Assembly (NCBI RefSeq): GCF_015207255.1
Contig: NZ_JADEXG010000018.1
Span: 1 to 64,000 of the forward strand
Source of the DNA: Vasconcelosia minhoensis LEGE 07310
Lineage (GTDB): Bacteria; Cyanobacteriota; Cyanobacteriia; Phormidesmidales; Phormidesmidaceae
Direction: 5' to 3'
Length of the DNA stretch: 64,000 nt
In this document: in pieces, positions 18,890 to 27,700 of the stretch
How positions within the stretch are numbered: the first letter of the stretch is position 1
Layout of the letters: each line of letters opens with the position of its first letter
Made by a program: the position numbers and the translations under genes
Notes under the pieces: generated by a model
Told to the model about the DNA's origin: nothing
The model's input: the letters and a program-made list of their open reading frames with translations, nothing else
The model's database searches: none

Positions 18890-19317
18890 TGCAGGTTTTC
18901 TTCGATACTAACGTCTTGCTAGATGCTTTGTTAGTAAGGGAACCTTTTGTTGCAGATGCTGCTTATCTGCTAGAAGCCGTTGAAATGGGGAAGCTCTCAG
19001 GATTCATGTCGGCAACAACAGTTACAGATGTACACTATTTGGTCAGTCGGCAAACTAAGAGTCTTGAGACGGCGATTATTATAGCTGTGACCCGGTTGCT
19101 AGCCTTATTTGAAATTTGTCCAGTAGACCGAGAAGTTCTAGAGCAGGCGATCGTATTAAAGCTCCCTGATTTTGAAGATGCAGTTCAGGTAGCTTGTGCG
19201 GTTTCATTAGGGTTAGAGGCTATTACAAGCCGTGACATAGAAGGCTTTGCCGGGTCACCAATTCCTGTTTTTCTACCTGGCGATTTAAGAATCCAGCTGA
19301 CACAGCCGCAACCCTAA
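18889..19317 (+). CDS. PIN domain ribonuclease toxin (VapC-like)
   Basis: VFFDTNVLLDALL carries the first catalytic Asp. Other acidic residues follow near FEDAVQVACAV and ITSRDIEGFAGSPIPV, giving a PIN fold of about 142 residues. It is likely a site-specific RNase held in check by the preceding gene, with which it overlaps by one base. The reading frame is complete. Confidence 0.85.
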   Translation: MQVFFDTNVLLDALLVREPFVADAAYLLEAVEMGKLSGFMSATTVTDVHYLVSRQTKSLETAIIIAVTRLLALFEICPVDREVLEQAIVLKLPDFEDAVQVACAVSLGLEAITSRDIEGFAGSPIPVFLPGDLRIQLTQPQP

Positions 19318-19514
19318 TGTAGGCTACAGACTATTATTAACACAAACGAGAAATGTAATGATTATGACTAATACAGCGCTCCAGCTTTGATAGCGCCTCG
19401 TGGCTAAACATTGGGAATGCTTAAGCTGACAAACGCTAGAGCGCAACCTGTGGACGTTCAAAATAGAGGAGATGCCGCTACTACATTTGTAAGGATAATC
19501 GTATCCTTGAAGTT
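19318..19514. other. Gap without a gene
   Basis: About 200 bases between the PIN toxin and the 3' end of the convergent glutamine-synthetase-like gene. No gene or strong hairpin was seen. Confidence 0.4.
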
Positions 19515-21014
19515 CTAAGGCAAGCAGTCTAAATACGCTTCCGTATCCCAGTTGCTAACAGTCGCTAAGAATCTTTCCCATTCGTCGCGCTTGTACTGGT
19601 GATAGATATTGTACATCTCGCCTGGCATCGCCGACTGAATCACCTGGTCTGTGGCCAGCCGCTCCAGAGCTTCGCCGAGGGACATCGGCAGCTTCTGAAC
19701 CGCTTTGCCCTGGCCCATAGCGGCATAGATATTTCGCTGCTCCGGCTCGCCGGGGTCGAGCTCACGCTGGAGGCCGTCGTCAAAGGCTTTGAGCAGAGCC
19801 GCCGCCATCAGGTAGGGGTTGACCATGGAATCGACGGCGCGGTATTCAAACCGGCCCGGGGCGGAGACGCGCAGGCCGCAGGTGCGGTTTTGGTAGCCCC
19901 AGTCGGCGTAGACGGGAGCCCACAGGCCCGTATCCCAGAGTCGGCGGTAGGAGTTGACCGTGGAGCAGCCGATGGCGGTGAGTGCGCCCAGGTGCTCGAT
20001 GACGCCGCCGATGCAGTGCAGGCCGACCGGGCCAGGAATGCGGCGGGATTTGCCCGGGACCGGGAGGAACGTATTCTCACCGCCTTTGCGGTAGGTGAAG
20101 TTCTCCGCTAAGCCGGGAAGGTTCTCTAGACCGAGGGGATTCACTGTGTCCTCGCCGTCCCGCCAGAGCGAGAGATTGTGATGACAGCCCGAGGCCGAAA
20201 CGCCCATAAACGGCTTTGACATAAAGCAGGCAATCAGGTTGAATTCGCGGGCGACCTGGGCGCAGATTTGGCGGTAGGTGGTAAGGCGATCGCAGGTTCT
20301 CAGCGCATCGTCAAAGGTAAAATTTAGCTCCAGCTGGCCCGGCGCGTCCTCGTGGTCGCCCTGGATCATGTCGAGCCCCATGGCCCGGCTGTACTCAGTG
20401 ACCCGCAGGAAAACATCGCGCAGCTCCTCAAACTGGTCGATGTGGTAGCAGTTAGGCTTGGTGACACCGCCGTTGGGCTTGCCGTCCGGCCCTTTCTTCA
20501 GCCACATCATCTCGGGTTCGCAGCCGTGGCGCAAGTGCAGCCCGTGGGTTTCCTGAAATTCGGCATGAATCCGCTTCAGGTTGCCGCGACAGTCCGCAGT
20601 GAGAAATGCGCCAGCGTCCGCTTCTTCTTCACGATTGCGGAAGCAGACGCAGTAGACCCGGGCCACGCGCGGGTCCCAGGGCAGCTGACAAAAGGTTTCC
20701 GGGTCGGGGATAGCGACCAGCTCAGCCGCTTCCGGGCCATAGCCGATGTAGCTGCGGTGCCGGTCTAGCGCCAGATTGGCCGTCGCCCCATAGACCAGCT
20801 GAAAACCCTTTTCTGCCGTCGTTTCCCAATAGTCAGCTGGGACGCCCTTGCCGACAATCCGACCCGTGACAGAAACGAACTGGTAGTAGACATACTGAAT
20901 CCCCAGGTCGTCAATCTTGGCCCGCACCTGCTTCACCAGCTCGTCGCGACCCTCGGCTCTGACGTAGGCTTCGAGGTCGGTCTGCTGATCGGTTTTGGTT
21001 AAAACGCCGGTCAT
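19515..21014 (-). CDS. Glutamine-synthetase-family ligase
   Basis: A class I glutamine synthetase fold of about 499 residues. GDHEDAPGQLELNF contains the metal-site acidic residues, GCHHNLSLW the conserved His, and NRTCGLRVSAPGRFEYRAVDSMVNPYL the arginine and glutamate region. The N-terminal part differs from housekeeping GlnA, and the sequence is closer to the GlnA3/gamma-glutamylamide-ligase-like paralogues, so an amine other than ammonia may be the substrate. The ATG at 21014 has GGGAGG about 9 bases upstream; starts at 21074 or 21092 have no such site. Confidence 0.8.
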   Translation of the reverse strand: MTGVLTKTDQQTDLEAYVRAEGRDELVKQVRAKIDDLGIQYVYYQFVSVTGRIVGKGVPADYWETTAEKGFQLVYGATANLALDRHRSYIGYGPEAAELVAIPDPETFCQLPWDPRVARVYCVCFRNREEEADAGAFLTADCRGNLKRIHAEFQETHGLHLRHGCEPEMMWLKKGPDGKPNGGVTKPNCYHIDQFEELRDVFLRVTEYSRAMGLDMIQGDHEDAPGQLELNFTFDDALRTCDRLTTYRQICAQVAREFNLIACFMSKPFMGVSASGCHHNLSLWRDGEDTVNPLGLENLPGLAENFTYRKGGENTFLPVPGKSRRIPGPVGLHCIGGVIEHLGALTAIGCSTVNSYRRLWDTGLWAPVYADWGYQNRTCGLRVSAPGRFEYRAVDSMVNPYLMAAALLKAFDDGLQRELDPGEPEQRNIYAAMGQGKAVQKLPMSLGEALERLATDQVIQSAMPGEMYNIYHQYKRDEWERFLATVSNWDTEAYLDCLP

Positions 21015-21348
21015 GGTAGGGGCCTCCCGCAGCGAAGATGAGGAACATGAGCCAGCCGCCAAGCTGGTCTGCATGTCGTCTAGTAAAGCCAACCTGTTAT
21101 AACAGGTTTGTATTCAAAGCTACGATTTGGGAAGGCTGCACATGTATGGCAGAATGCAGTGCCGACTCTACCAACGCTTGCTGACTTTAAAAAATAGGCT
21201 GTTACTCATTTCAAGGGTGTGAGTGCAGGGGATTTAAAGAAGTAATCAGTTGAGTTGTCCGACCCGACCTTGCAGGGAGATTGCACCGGTTCTCACTTCG
21301 ATAAACCTAACTATTTAGTACGAGGTCAGTTGTTAGGAACGCCTAGCA

Positions 21349-22119
21349 TTACATAATGGCGTTTGCCTGCAATTGACTATCGAGGGCAATGGGTTGATAT
21401 TCTCGTCCAGAAAATGGGCGAAAGTCCTGAGGCCATTCAGCAGTCATATTACACAGTAAACGAAACTGGAGCGGAGTCGGTGCGGGGTTGACTCGCTCAG
21501 CATGCACATGGATTAACTTGGGATTCTCTCGTAGGAGGTCCAGAGCATCTGCCGCTAAGTACCGTGGACAATAACCTAAAATGTGGTGATCCAAAGTGCA
21601 TAACGTTAAAGCCCGAGAGTCGTATGGATTTTGAAATTCGTTTGCCAAATACAACTGTTCGTTGGGCTGTAGTTCACCAATTCGATTAACTGAGCATTCT
21701 GGCAGGTGCCGCAAGCCATGAGAAAAAAAGTGGATATGGTAAAATCCATGAGCATCTGGCTCAGGGCACGGAAACATTTCAAATGTGTCCGTTGCCTTGC
21801 GACCACCATTACGAGACAAAATTGCAATTGGATCATCTTGATGTTGAGGGATATTCATCCACTCAACGTAGGCTTCATAGTCTGGACGAGAAGGACGCAT
21901 CAAGCGGTTGGCAAAGAGAGGAAATAGCTCAACCGACGTATATTCCTTAGTTAGCTCTGGAAAGGAGTGTAAAGGCTGAAATCCATGCTCTTGCTGAGCA
22001 TCTTGAGCGCCATTAATGTAAACAAATTTGTACTGCCCACCATCAAATGTCAGCCGACCAATCGGAAACCAGGAACGGCTCTTGGGTTCTTGCCAAGCTA
22101 AAAACAATGTATGAGTCAT
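21349..22119 (-). CDS. HIRAN domain protein paired with a HipA-like gene
   Basis: A 256-residue protein whose C-terminal half has a HIRAN domain: IGELQPNEQLYLANEFQNPYDSRAL and then GYCPRYLAADA. HIRAN domains bind DNA ends in helicases but also occur next to HipA-like kinases. The N-terminal half (FLAWQEPKSRSWFPIGRL, DGGQYKFVYINGA) resembles the N-terminal part of HipA proteins. Its ATG overlaps the stop of the upstream HipA-like gene by 4 bases, so the two are co-expressed. Confidence 0.75.
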   Translation of the reverse strand: MTHTLFLAWQEPKSRSWFPIGRLTFDGGQYKFVYINGAQDAQQEHGFQPLHSFPELTKEYTSVELFPLFANRLMRPSRPDYEAYVEWMNIPQHQDDPIAILSRNGGRKATDTFEMFPCPEPDAHGFYHIHFFSHGLRHLPECSVNRIGELQPNEQLYLANEFQNPYDSRALTLCTLDHHILGYCPRYLAADALDLLRENPKLIHVHAERVNPAPTPLQFRLLCNMTAEWPQDFRPFSGREYQPIALDSQLQANAIM

Positions 22120-22844
22120 AATTTACCACTGCAATCTAGCAGTCTCTGTTGATTAATTTCCAATATCCTTCGCGCAAACTTGCTCGCAGTTGGGGATATC
22201 CGCTCATTTGGGAGCCGGTTAAATAGGTCTACCGTATTCGTGGCTGACACCATTGCCAGACGTTCCAACCAAATACGGGCTGCTTCAGGCCTAAATTGCG
22301 CTGCTGTATAGTTTTGCTGCTCGACGCGGATGAAAGCCCAGTTTTCGTGATGTCGATCAGTGTTCCCAATCCAAGCATCTAGCAGTATGTAGCCAATAAA
22401 GACATCTGCAGCAGTACAAATGCCCTCTGGTGGTACCCAGCCGCTGGGTAAATTCACGGTTGGCTTCTCAATTACTTGAAAAACCTTGCTGATAGTGTGC
22501 TGAGATGGATTACTTGATCCGCTTGGATAATCGGACATCAGCTGTGCAAGCACCTCATTGCCAGGGATAAGACTCCCAGCTTTAGGTAGGAAACAGGGTG
22601 AAATTGTGCCGCGCGAATTTTCAAACGTGGCTAGCTCATAATCTGCATGGGGCAGCCCCAATAACTCGCATAGCTCGGCTGCTATTTTCTCTGACCAATC
22701 TTCGCCAGTCCCTGGACGGCTTTTCTTGTAAAGGCAAAGCTCACGGTTCAGATCATGGAACCAGAACTTCTCCTTGGTGCCCATCTCTTCCGTTTCTTCT
22801 GGAGCCTTACTGGGAACTTCAACGATAAAGAATTCTTGTGACAC
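22116..22844 (-). CDS. HipA-like kinase domain protein with an apparent internal deletion
   Basis: Shows the HipA C-terminal kinase features LDAWIGNTDRHHENW, with the catalytic-loop Asp, and an N-terminal part that would form the nucleotide lobe. Directly after ENWAFIRVEQQ the sequence jumps to a tail (RPEAARIWLERL to the end) that follows about 50 residues later in intact relatives. The segment with the metal-binding Asp (A-P-x-x-D-x-A-S) is therefore absent. The deletion is in frame. The kinase is probably inactive unless this is a short natural variant. Confidence 0.75.
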   Translation of the reverse strand: MSQEFFIVEVPSKAPEETEEMGTKEKFWFHDLNRELCLYKKSRPGTGEDWSEKIAAELCELLGLPHADYELATFENSRGTISPCFLPKAGSLIPGNEVLAQLMSDYPSGSSNPSQHTISKVFQVIEKPTVNLPSGWVPPEGICTAADVFIGYILLDAWIGNTDRHHENWAFIRVEQQNYTAAQFRPEAARIWLERLAMVSATNTVDLFNRLPNERISPTASKFARRILEINQQRLLDCSGKL

Positions 22845-22870
22845 AAGCGAAGTACCAAGTCTCTAGGGTA

Positions 22871-23000
22871 CATCCCACTTTTGCAGCCCTCACCCTAAAT
22901 CCCTCTCCCAGAGCGGGAGAGGGACTTTGAATCCGGCTCCCCTTCTCCCTTTTTGGGAGAAGGGGCTGGGGGATGAGGGCAAACTTGCAAAAGTGGGATG
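22871..23000. repeat. Palindromic CCCTCA-type repeat, copy 1, with outer 15-bp inverted repeats
   Basis: The core at 22887-22980 contains two hairpins (CCCTCTCCC/GGGAGAGGG and CCCCTTCTCCC/GGGAGAAGGGG) and begins and ends with CCCTCA/TGAGGG. It is bracketed by CATCCCACTTTTGCA (22871-22885) and its exact complement (22986-23000). Further copies are at 28939, 29567 and 63677. Confidence 0.85.
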
Positions 23001-23114
23001 CACTCAGTCTCTGTGAGCTTAACTGATAAAGGTCCGGTATCAGAAAAAAGGCTGAGAGCCGTCATGGGTGCCAAGCTAGAATACATGCACCACTACAGTT
23101 TTGATTAATTAACT

Positions 23115-23732
23115 ATGCTATCGGCTGAGACAGCTGCTGTTCCTCAAGATTTGATCTGGCGCATGGGCGTGGAGCATTACCACGCGATGATTCGCTCTGG
23201 GATTTTGACCGATGACGATCCGGTAGAGCTGCTGGAGGGGTGGCTGGTTTTCAAGATGCCTAAGAACCCGCCCCATCGGGCCGCCACCCGGCTGATTCGG
23301 GAAGCGCTGGAATCTATTATTCCAGCGGACTGGTATGTCGATTCGCAGGAGCCGATTACGCTGGCTGACAGTGAGCCAGAGCCGGATGTGGTCGTGATTC
23401 GAGGCGATACTCGGCAGTATTTAGACCGGCATCCGGGGCCGGGTGAGGTGGGGTTGGTGATTGAGGTGTCCGACACAACTTTGCAACGCGGTAAGCGAAG
23501 CCATGCCTTAGGCTATCGCACCTCCAAAAAACGAGCCTATGCCCGAGCCGGTATCCCCACCTACTGGATCGTTAACCTGCCTGAAAAGCACATCGAAGCC
23601 TATTCGCAACCGACCGCAGCCGCAGGCGCTACCTACGAACTCCGGCAGGACTATTCCCTAACCAGCAATATCCCAGTTCGGCTCGAAACGACCTGTATCG
23701 GCCTACTGCCGGTGAATGAGCTATTGCCCTAA
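23115..23732 (+). CDS. Uma2 family (DUF820) restriction-endonuclease-like protein
   Basis: A PD-(D/E)XK-fold protein abundant in cyanobacteria: DDPVELLEGWLV, SEPEPDVVVIRGD with the catalytic-type Asp, LVIEVSDTTLQ and YWIVNLPEKHIEAY. Length (205) is normal apart from about nine extra residues (GKRSHALGY) between LQR and the conserved SKKRAYARAGIP. These are encoded by a short repeat-like stretch at 23490-23519. Biological role unknown; the gene lies just after repeat copy 1. Confidence 0.85.
   Translation: MLSAETAAVPQDLIWRMGVEHYHAMIRSGILTDDDPVELLEGWLVFKMPKNPPHRAATRLIREALESIIPADWYVDSQEPITLADSEPEPDVVVIRGDTRQYLDRHPGPGEVGLVIEVSDTTLQRGKRSHALGYRTSKKRAYARAGIPTYWIVNLPEKHIEAYSQPTAAAGATYELRQDYSLTSNIPVRLETTCIGLLPVNELLP
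23490..23519. repeat. Short dispersed repeat inserted in frame in the Uma2 gene
   Basis: GGTAAGCGAAGCCATGCC (start) to GGCTATCGC interrupts a conserved protein stretch that reads straight through in relatives. Cyanobacterial genomes carry short repeats of this GCGAAGCC...GGCTATCGC type. Confidence 0.5.
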
Positions 23733-24539
23733 TGCTGTGAAGGGAAACGGCTTTTGGGGAATCCATTCAGCCCAGAGCTGCGCCATCGTGCCGTCGGCGG
23801 CTAGCTCATCCAGGGTCTGGTTCAGGGCGTTCAGCAAACTTTGGCGGGACTTTGGGACGGCGATGCCAAAGGGGACTCGGGTCGGTAGGCTAAAGGCTAA
23901 GCGCAGACTAGGATCGTCTTCGGCGGCGACGATTAGTACGAGCTCATCATCAATTAATGCATCAATCTGGCCATTGTGGAGGGCGTCTAGCATTTCGGGG
24001 AGGACGCGATCGCTCCCTGGAAACGGCACCGCTTCCGCCCCCGGAAAATCTTTAACTAGGGCAATATTCGTACTGTCCGCCAGCCCGCCAACTCGCTTTC
24101 CGACTAAGTCTTGAGCCGAATTCACCTGACTGCCCTGCCGCACCAGTACCGCTTCATCAAACAGGCCGTAGGGCCGAGTAAAATCTGCCCGCTGCTGCCG
24201 TTCGGTCGTAATCGCCTGATTAAACCAGACCACATCGTACTGGCCCGTCTCCAGGCAGCTGTAGAAATCCTCCATCGGCAGATTGTGCCAGACCGGCTCC
24301 AGCCCCAGCCGCTGACAGACAGCCCGAGCTAGGGCAGGTTCGTAACCTATCCGCTGTCCGTCAGCATCGATGGCGCTCATCGGGCGGGCGTCAAAGTCAC
24401 TCGCCACAATCTGGAGCGAGCCCGGCTGAAGGGTAAACAAATCTTGAGAAGTCACGCAGCCTAGCGCTAAATGCAGATCTCTTGAAGCGAACTTATTATA
24501 ACAGGCCAAAGACTGCCTATTTGCAGCAGACTTGGCCAT
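23721..24539 (-). CDS. Family 3 solute-binding protein (amino-acid type)
   Basis: An SBP_bac_3 protein: GSLQIVASDFDARPMS, GYEPALARAVCQRLGL, DVVWFNQAITTERQQRADFTRPY and a second lobe with VGGLADSTNIAL. It would bind a polar amino acid or similar small ligand in the periplasm. No permease or ATPase gene is adjacent, so it may feed a distant transporter or act as a sensor. The N-terminus lacks an obvious signal peptide; LALGC around residue 28 is only a poor lipobox. Its 3' end overlaps the convergent Uma2 end. A decayed copy of its 5' region lies at 29658-29850. Confidence 0.78.
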   Translation of the reverse strand: MAKSAANRQSLACYNKFASRDLHLALGCVTSQDLFTLQPGSLQIVASDFDARPMSAIDADGQRIGYEPALARAVCQRLGLEPVWHNLPMEDFYSCLETGQYDVVWFNQAITTERQQRADFTRPYGLFDEAVLVRQGSQVNSAQDLVGKRVGGLADSTNIALVKDFPGAEAVPFPGSDRVLPEMLDALHNGQIDALIDDELVLIVAAEDDPSLRLAFSLPTRVPFGIAVPKSRQSLLNALNQTLDELAADGTMAQLWAEWIPQKPFPFTALGQ

Positions 24540-24720
24540 TGTGAAAAGAACGCCACTCAGGGTGTACCGCAATTTAGGAGCAGAAGCGCATAGCAGGTCT
24601 AACAAAGCTGACCAACCTAATTGTTTTAATTTTGTCAGATGAAAACACTATGGACATTCCCTTGCAGGGTTACTAGAAGTTCTAGCCTATAACCTGTAAA
24701 ATCAGGGAAATAATCTTACG

Positions 24721-24761
24721 TCAGGGTTGGGCTTAACCTTCAAGGTTAAGCCCAACCCTGA
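24721..24761. promoter_or_regulatory. Perfect 20-bp inverted repeat in the leader of the CheB-CheR-kinase gene
   Basis: TCAGGGTTGGGCTTAACCTT, one base, then its exact reverse complement, ending 10 bases before the ATG at 24772. A short T run follows. In RNA it would form a very stable hairpin next to the start; in DNA it is a possible operator. The neighbouring solute-binding gene is divergent, so it is not that gene's terminator. Confidence 0.7.
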
Positions 24762-24771
24762 TTTTGTAAAC

Positions 24772-27700
24772 ATGACCGATCAAACCTCCGAGCAGCAGAC
24801 CCAGGGCTCAAATGAGCCCTTTCCTATTGTTGGCATTGGCTCTTCCGCTGGCGGGCTAGAACCCACCTCACAGCTCCTGAGCCACCTGCCGGTTGACATG
24901 GGTATGGCGTTTGTGGTGATTCAGCATTTAGCGCCCGATCATCCCAGCCTCTTATCTGAGCTGCTCGGCAGACGGACGGAAATGCCGGTGCGCCAGATCG
25001 AAGACGGGATGAACATAGAGCCCAATCATGTTTACGTAATTGCGCCCAATACTCAGATCACGCTTAATCAGCAAAAGCGATTCAAGGTTGAGCCGCGCGA
25101 CATGAGTCCGGGTAAGTTCAAACCCATTGATCTTTTCTTTCAGTCGCTGGCTGAGGTTTGGGACAGCAGCGCTATTGGCATCATTTTATCGGGTACCGAC
25201 GCTGATGGCACCTTGGGGATGAGGGCCATCCGAGCGGCCGGTGGAATCACGATGACGCAGTGTCGAGATACGGCTGAGTTTAGCCAAATGCCGATCACGG
25301 CAGCCGGCGATGGAGACGTTGATTTTGTTCTGCCGCCTGCGGAGATTGCTGAAGAGCTCGTCAGGATGAGCCAGCATTCTTACGTTATTCAGCCTAGCAT
25401 GGCTCCTGCTGACGAGCCCCCGCCGTCAGAGTCCGATTCTTTAGCGACAGTCTTCAGGCTGCTACGTTCCGAGACCGGTGTAGACTTTACCCACTACAAG
25501 CACAATACCTTTAATCGTCGGCTCATGCGGCGAATGGCGCTGTACAAGTTTGAAAATTTAGAGGACTATATTTCGTATTTGAGAACGCATCCAGATGAGC
25601 TGCAGGCCCTCTATCAAGATGTCATTATTACCGTTACGAGCTTTTTCCGCGATCCTGATACCTTTATTGCCCTGAAAAATCGAATCTTTCCTAGAATTCT
25701 GCAGGAGAAAACCGATGACGCGGTAATTCGAATCTGGGTGCCGGGCTGCGCAACGGGAGAAGAATGCTACTCCATGGCTATCTGCCTGCTAGAGTTTTTG
25801 TCTGAGCAGCAGATTAAACCCAGCATCCAAATTTTTGGTACAGACATCAGCGAAACCGCGATCGACAAGGCGCGGACGGGCATCTACAACGAAAGCGCCA
25901 TGTCTCCAGTCTCCCACGAGCGCCGCCGTCGCTTTTTCCTCGAGGTGGAAAGCGGCTATCAGGTGACTCAATCGGTGCGCGAGCTATGCGTCTTTGCCAA
26001 GCAAAACCTGATCAGCGACCCGCCCTTTTCCAACCTGGATTTGGTCAGCTGCCGCAACGTGCTGATTTACTTTACATCAATCTTGCAAAAGCGGGTGCTG
26101 CCGATCTTTCACTACAGCCTCCGGCCCAACGGCTATCTGACGCTGGGCGGCTCCGAGAGCGTGGGCGAGGCGTCAGACCTGTTTACCGCCGTCGATAAAA
26201 AGCATCGCATCTACGGGCGAGCAGCGACGCCCTCTCGTCTAAACTTTGACTTTGTGTCCAGCGATCAGCTGACGGTGGTGGCTAAGCCCAGCGGCCAGAC
26301 AATAGGAGATCCTCGCACCGGACTCAGCATGCAGCAGAAGGCGGACGAGATTGTATTAAATCAGTATGCCCCAGTTGGGGTCGTGATCAATCAGAAGCTT
26401 GATATTTTGCAGTTTCGCGGCGATACCAGCCCCTACCTCAGACCCGCCTCTGGGGAACCGAGCTTTAACCTGCTGAAGATGATCCGCCCGGAACTGCTGT
26501 TGGAGGTTCGTACAGCGGTAAACCAGGCCAAGCGGCGAGAGGCTCCTGTGCAAAAAACAAAGCTGCGAGTCGATGGAACTTCATCGCTAGAAAATGTCCA
26601 CCTTGAGGTGGTTCCATTTAAAGTGCCAAATGTCCAGGAGCCCTATCTACTAGTTCTGTTTTCCCAAATATCAACGCCGTCAGTGGAGGAACCACCCAAT
26701 GCAATAGACAGCAGCGACTTGGATGCAGAGCCCGAGATCACCCGGCTCACGCAGGAACTCGCCGACGTTAAACAGGAGCTGCAAGAGACGCAGGCCCATT
26801 TGCAAACCACGATTGAGGATCAGGATTCGACGAACCAGAGCCTGACCACGGCCAACGAGGAGATTCTCTCGAGCAATGAAGAGCTGCAGAGCATTAATGA
26901 AGAGCTGCAAACGGCTAAAGAAGAAATTCAGGCGGCCAATGAAGAGCTCAAGACCACCAATGAAGAACTCCACAGCCGCAACCTGGAAGCCCGCCAGGTT
27001 AACAACGACCTGATCAATCTGCTCAACAATGTCAATATCCCGATCCTGATGCTCTCCAGCGAGCTTCGCATCCGTCGGTTTACACCCGCTGCCCAGCAAA
27101 TTTTTAACCTAATTCCGACTGACGTGGGGCGTCCGGTCAGCGATATCCGGCTCAATATTAACGTTCCCGATTTAGAGAATATGCTGCGACAGGTAATTGA
27201 TACGCTAAGTATGCAAGAGCGGGAGCTGCAAGACACCGAAGGGGGATGGCATCTGCTGCGGGTGCGGCCCTATAAAACGACCGAAAATCAGATCGACGGG
27301 GCAGTGATGACCCTCGTCGATATTGACGCGCTTAAACGAACCATCGAACAGCTGGAAGTTTCTCGAAACTATGCTGAAAGCATTGTTGAAACGGTGCGCG
27401 AGCCGCTCATTGTACTCGATGCAGACCTGCATATACAGCGAGCCAATCGAGCCTTTTATGACGTCTTTCAAGTGGTACCAGCGGCCACTGAGCAGCGGCT
27501 GATTTTTGAAATCGGCAATGGCCAGTGGGATATTCCGGAGCTGCGATCGCTCCTAGAAAATGTTTTCACCAACCACGTCGAGCTGCGAGACTATGAAGTT
27601 GAGCAAGACTTCGAGCAGATCGGGCATAAAGTGCTGCTGCTGAATGCGCGCAAGTTTGCGCAAGGCGATGACCATCGCAGAATTTTGCTCGCGATTGAAG

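Noticed and set aside
21093-21348. Possible glutamine riboswitch upstream of the glutamine-synthetase-like gene
   Set aside because: The conserved glnA RNA blocks could not be found on the minus strand.
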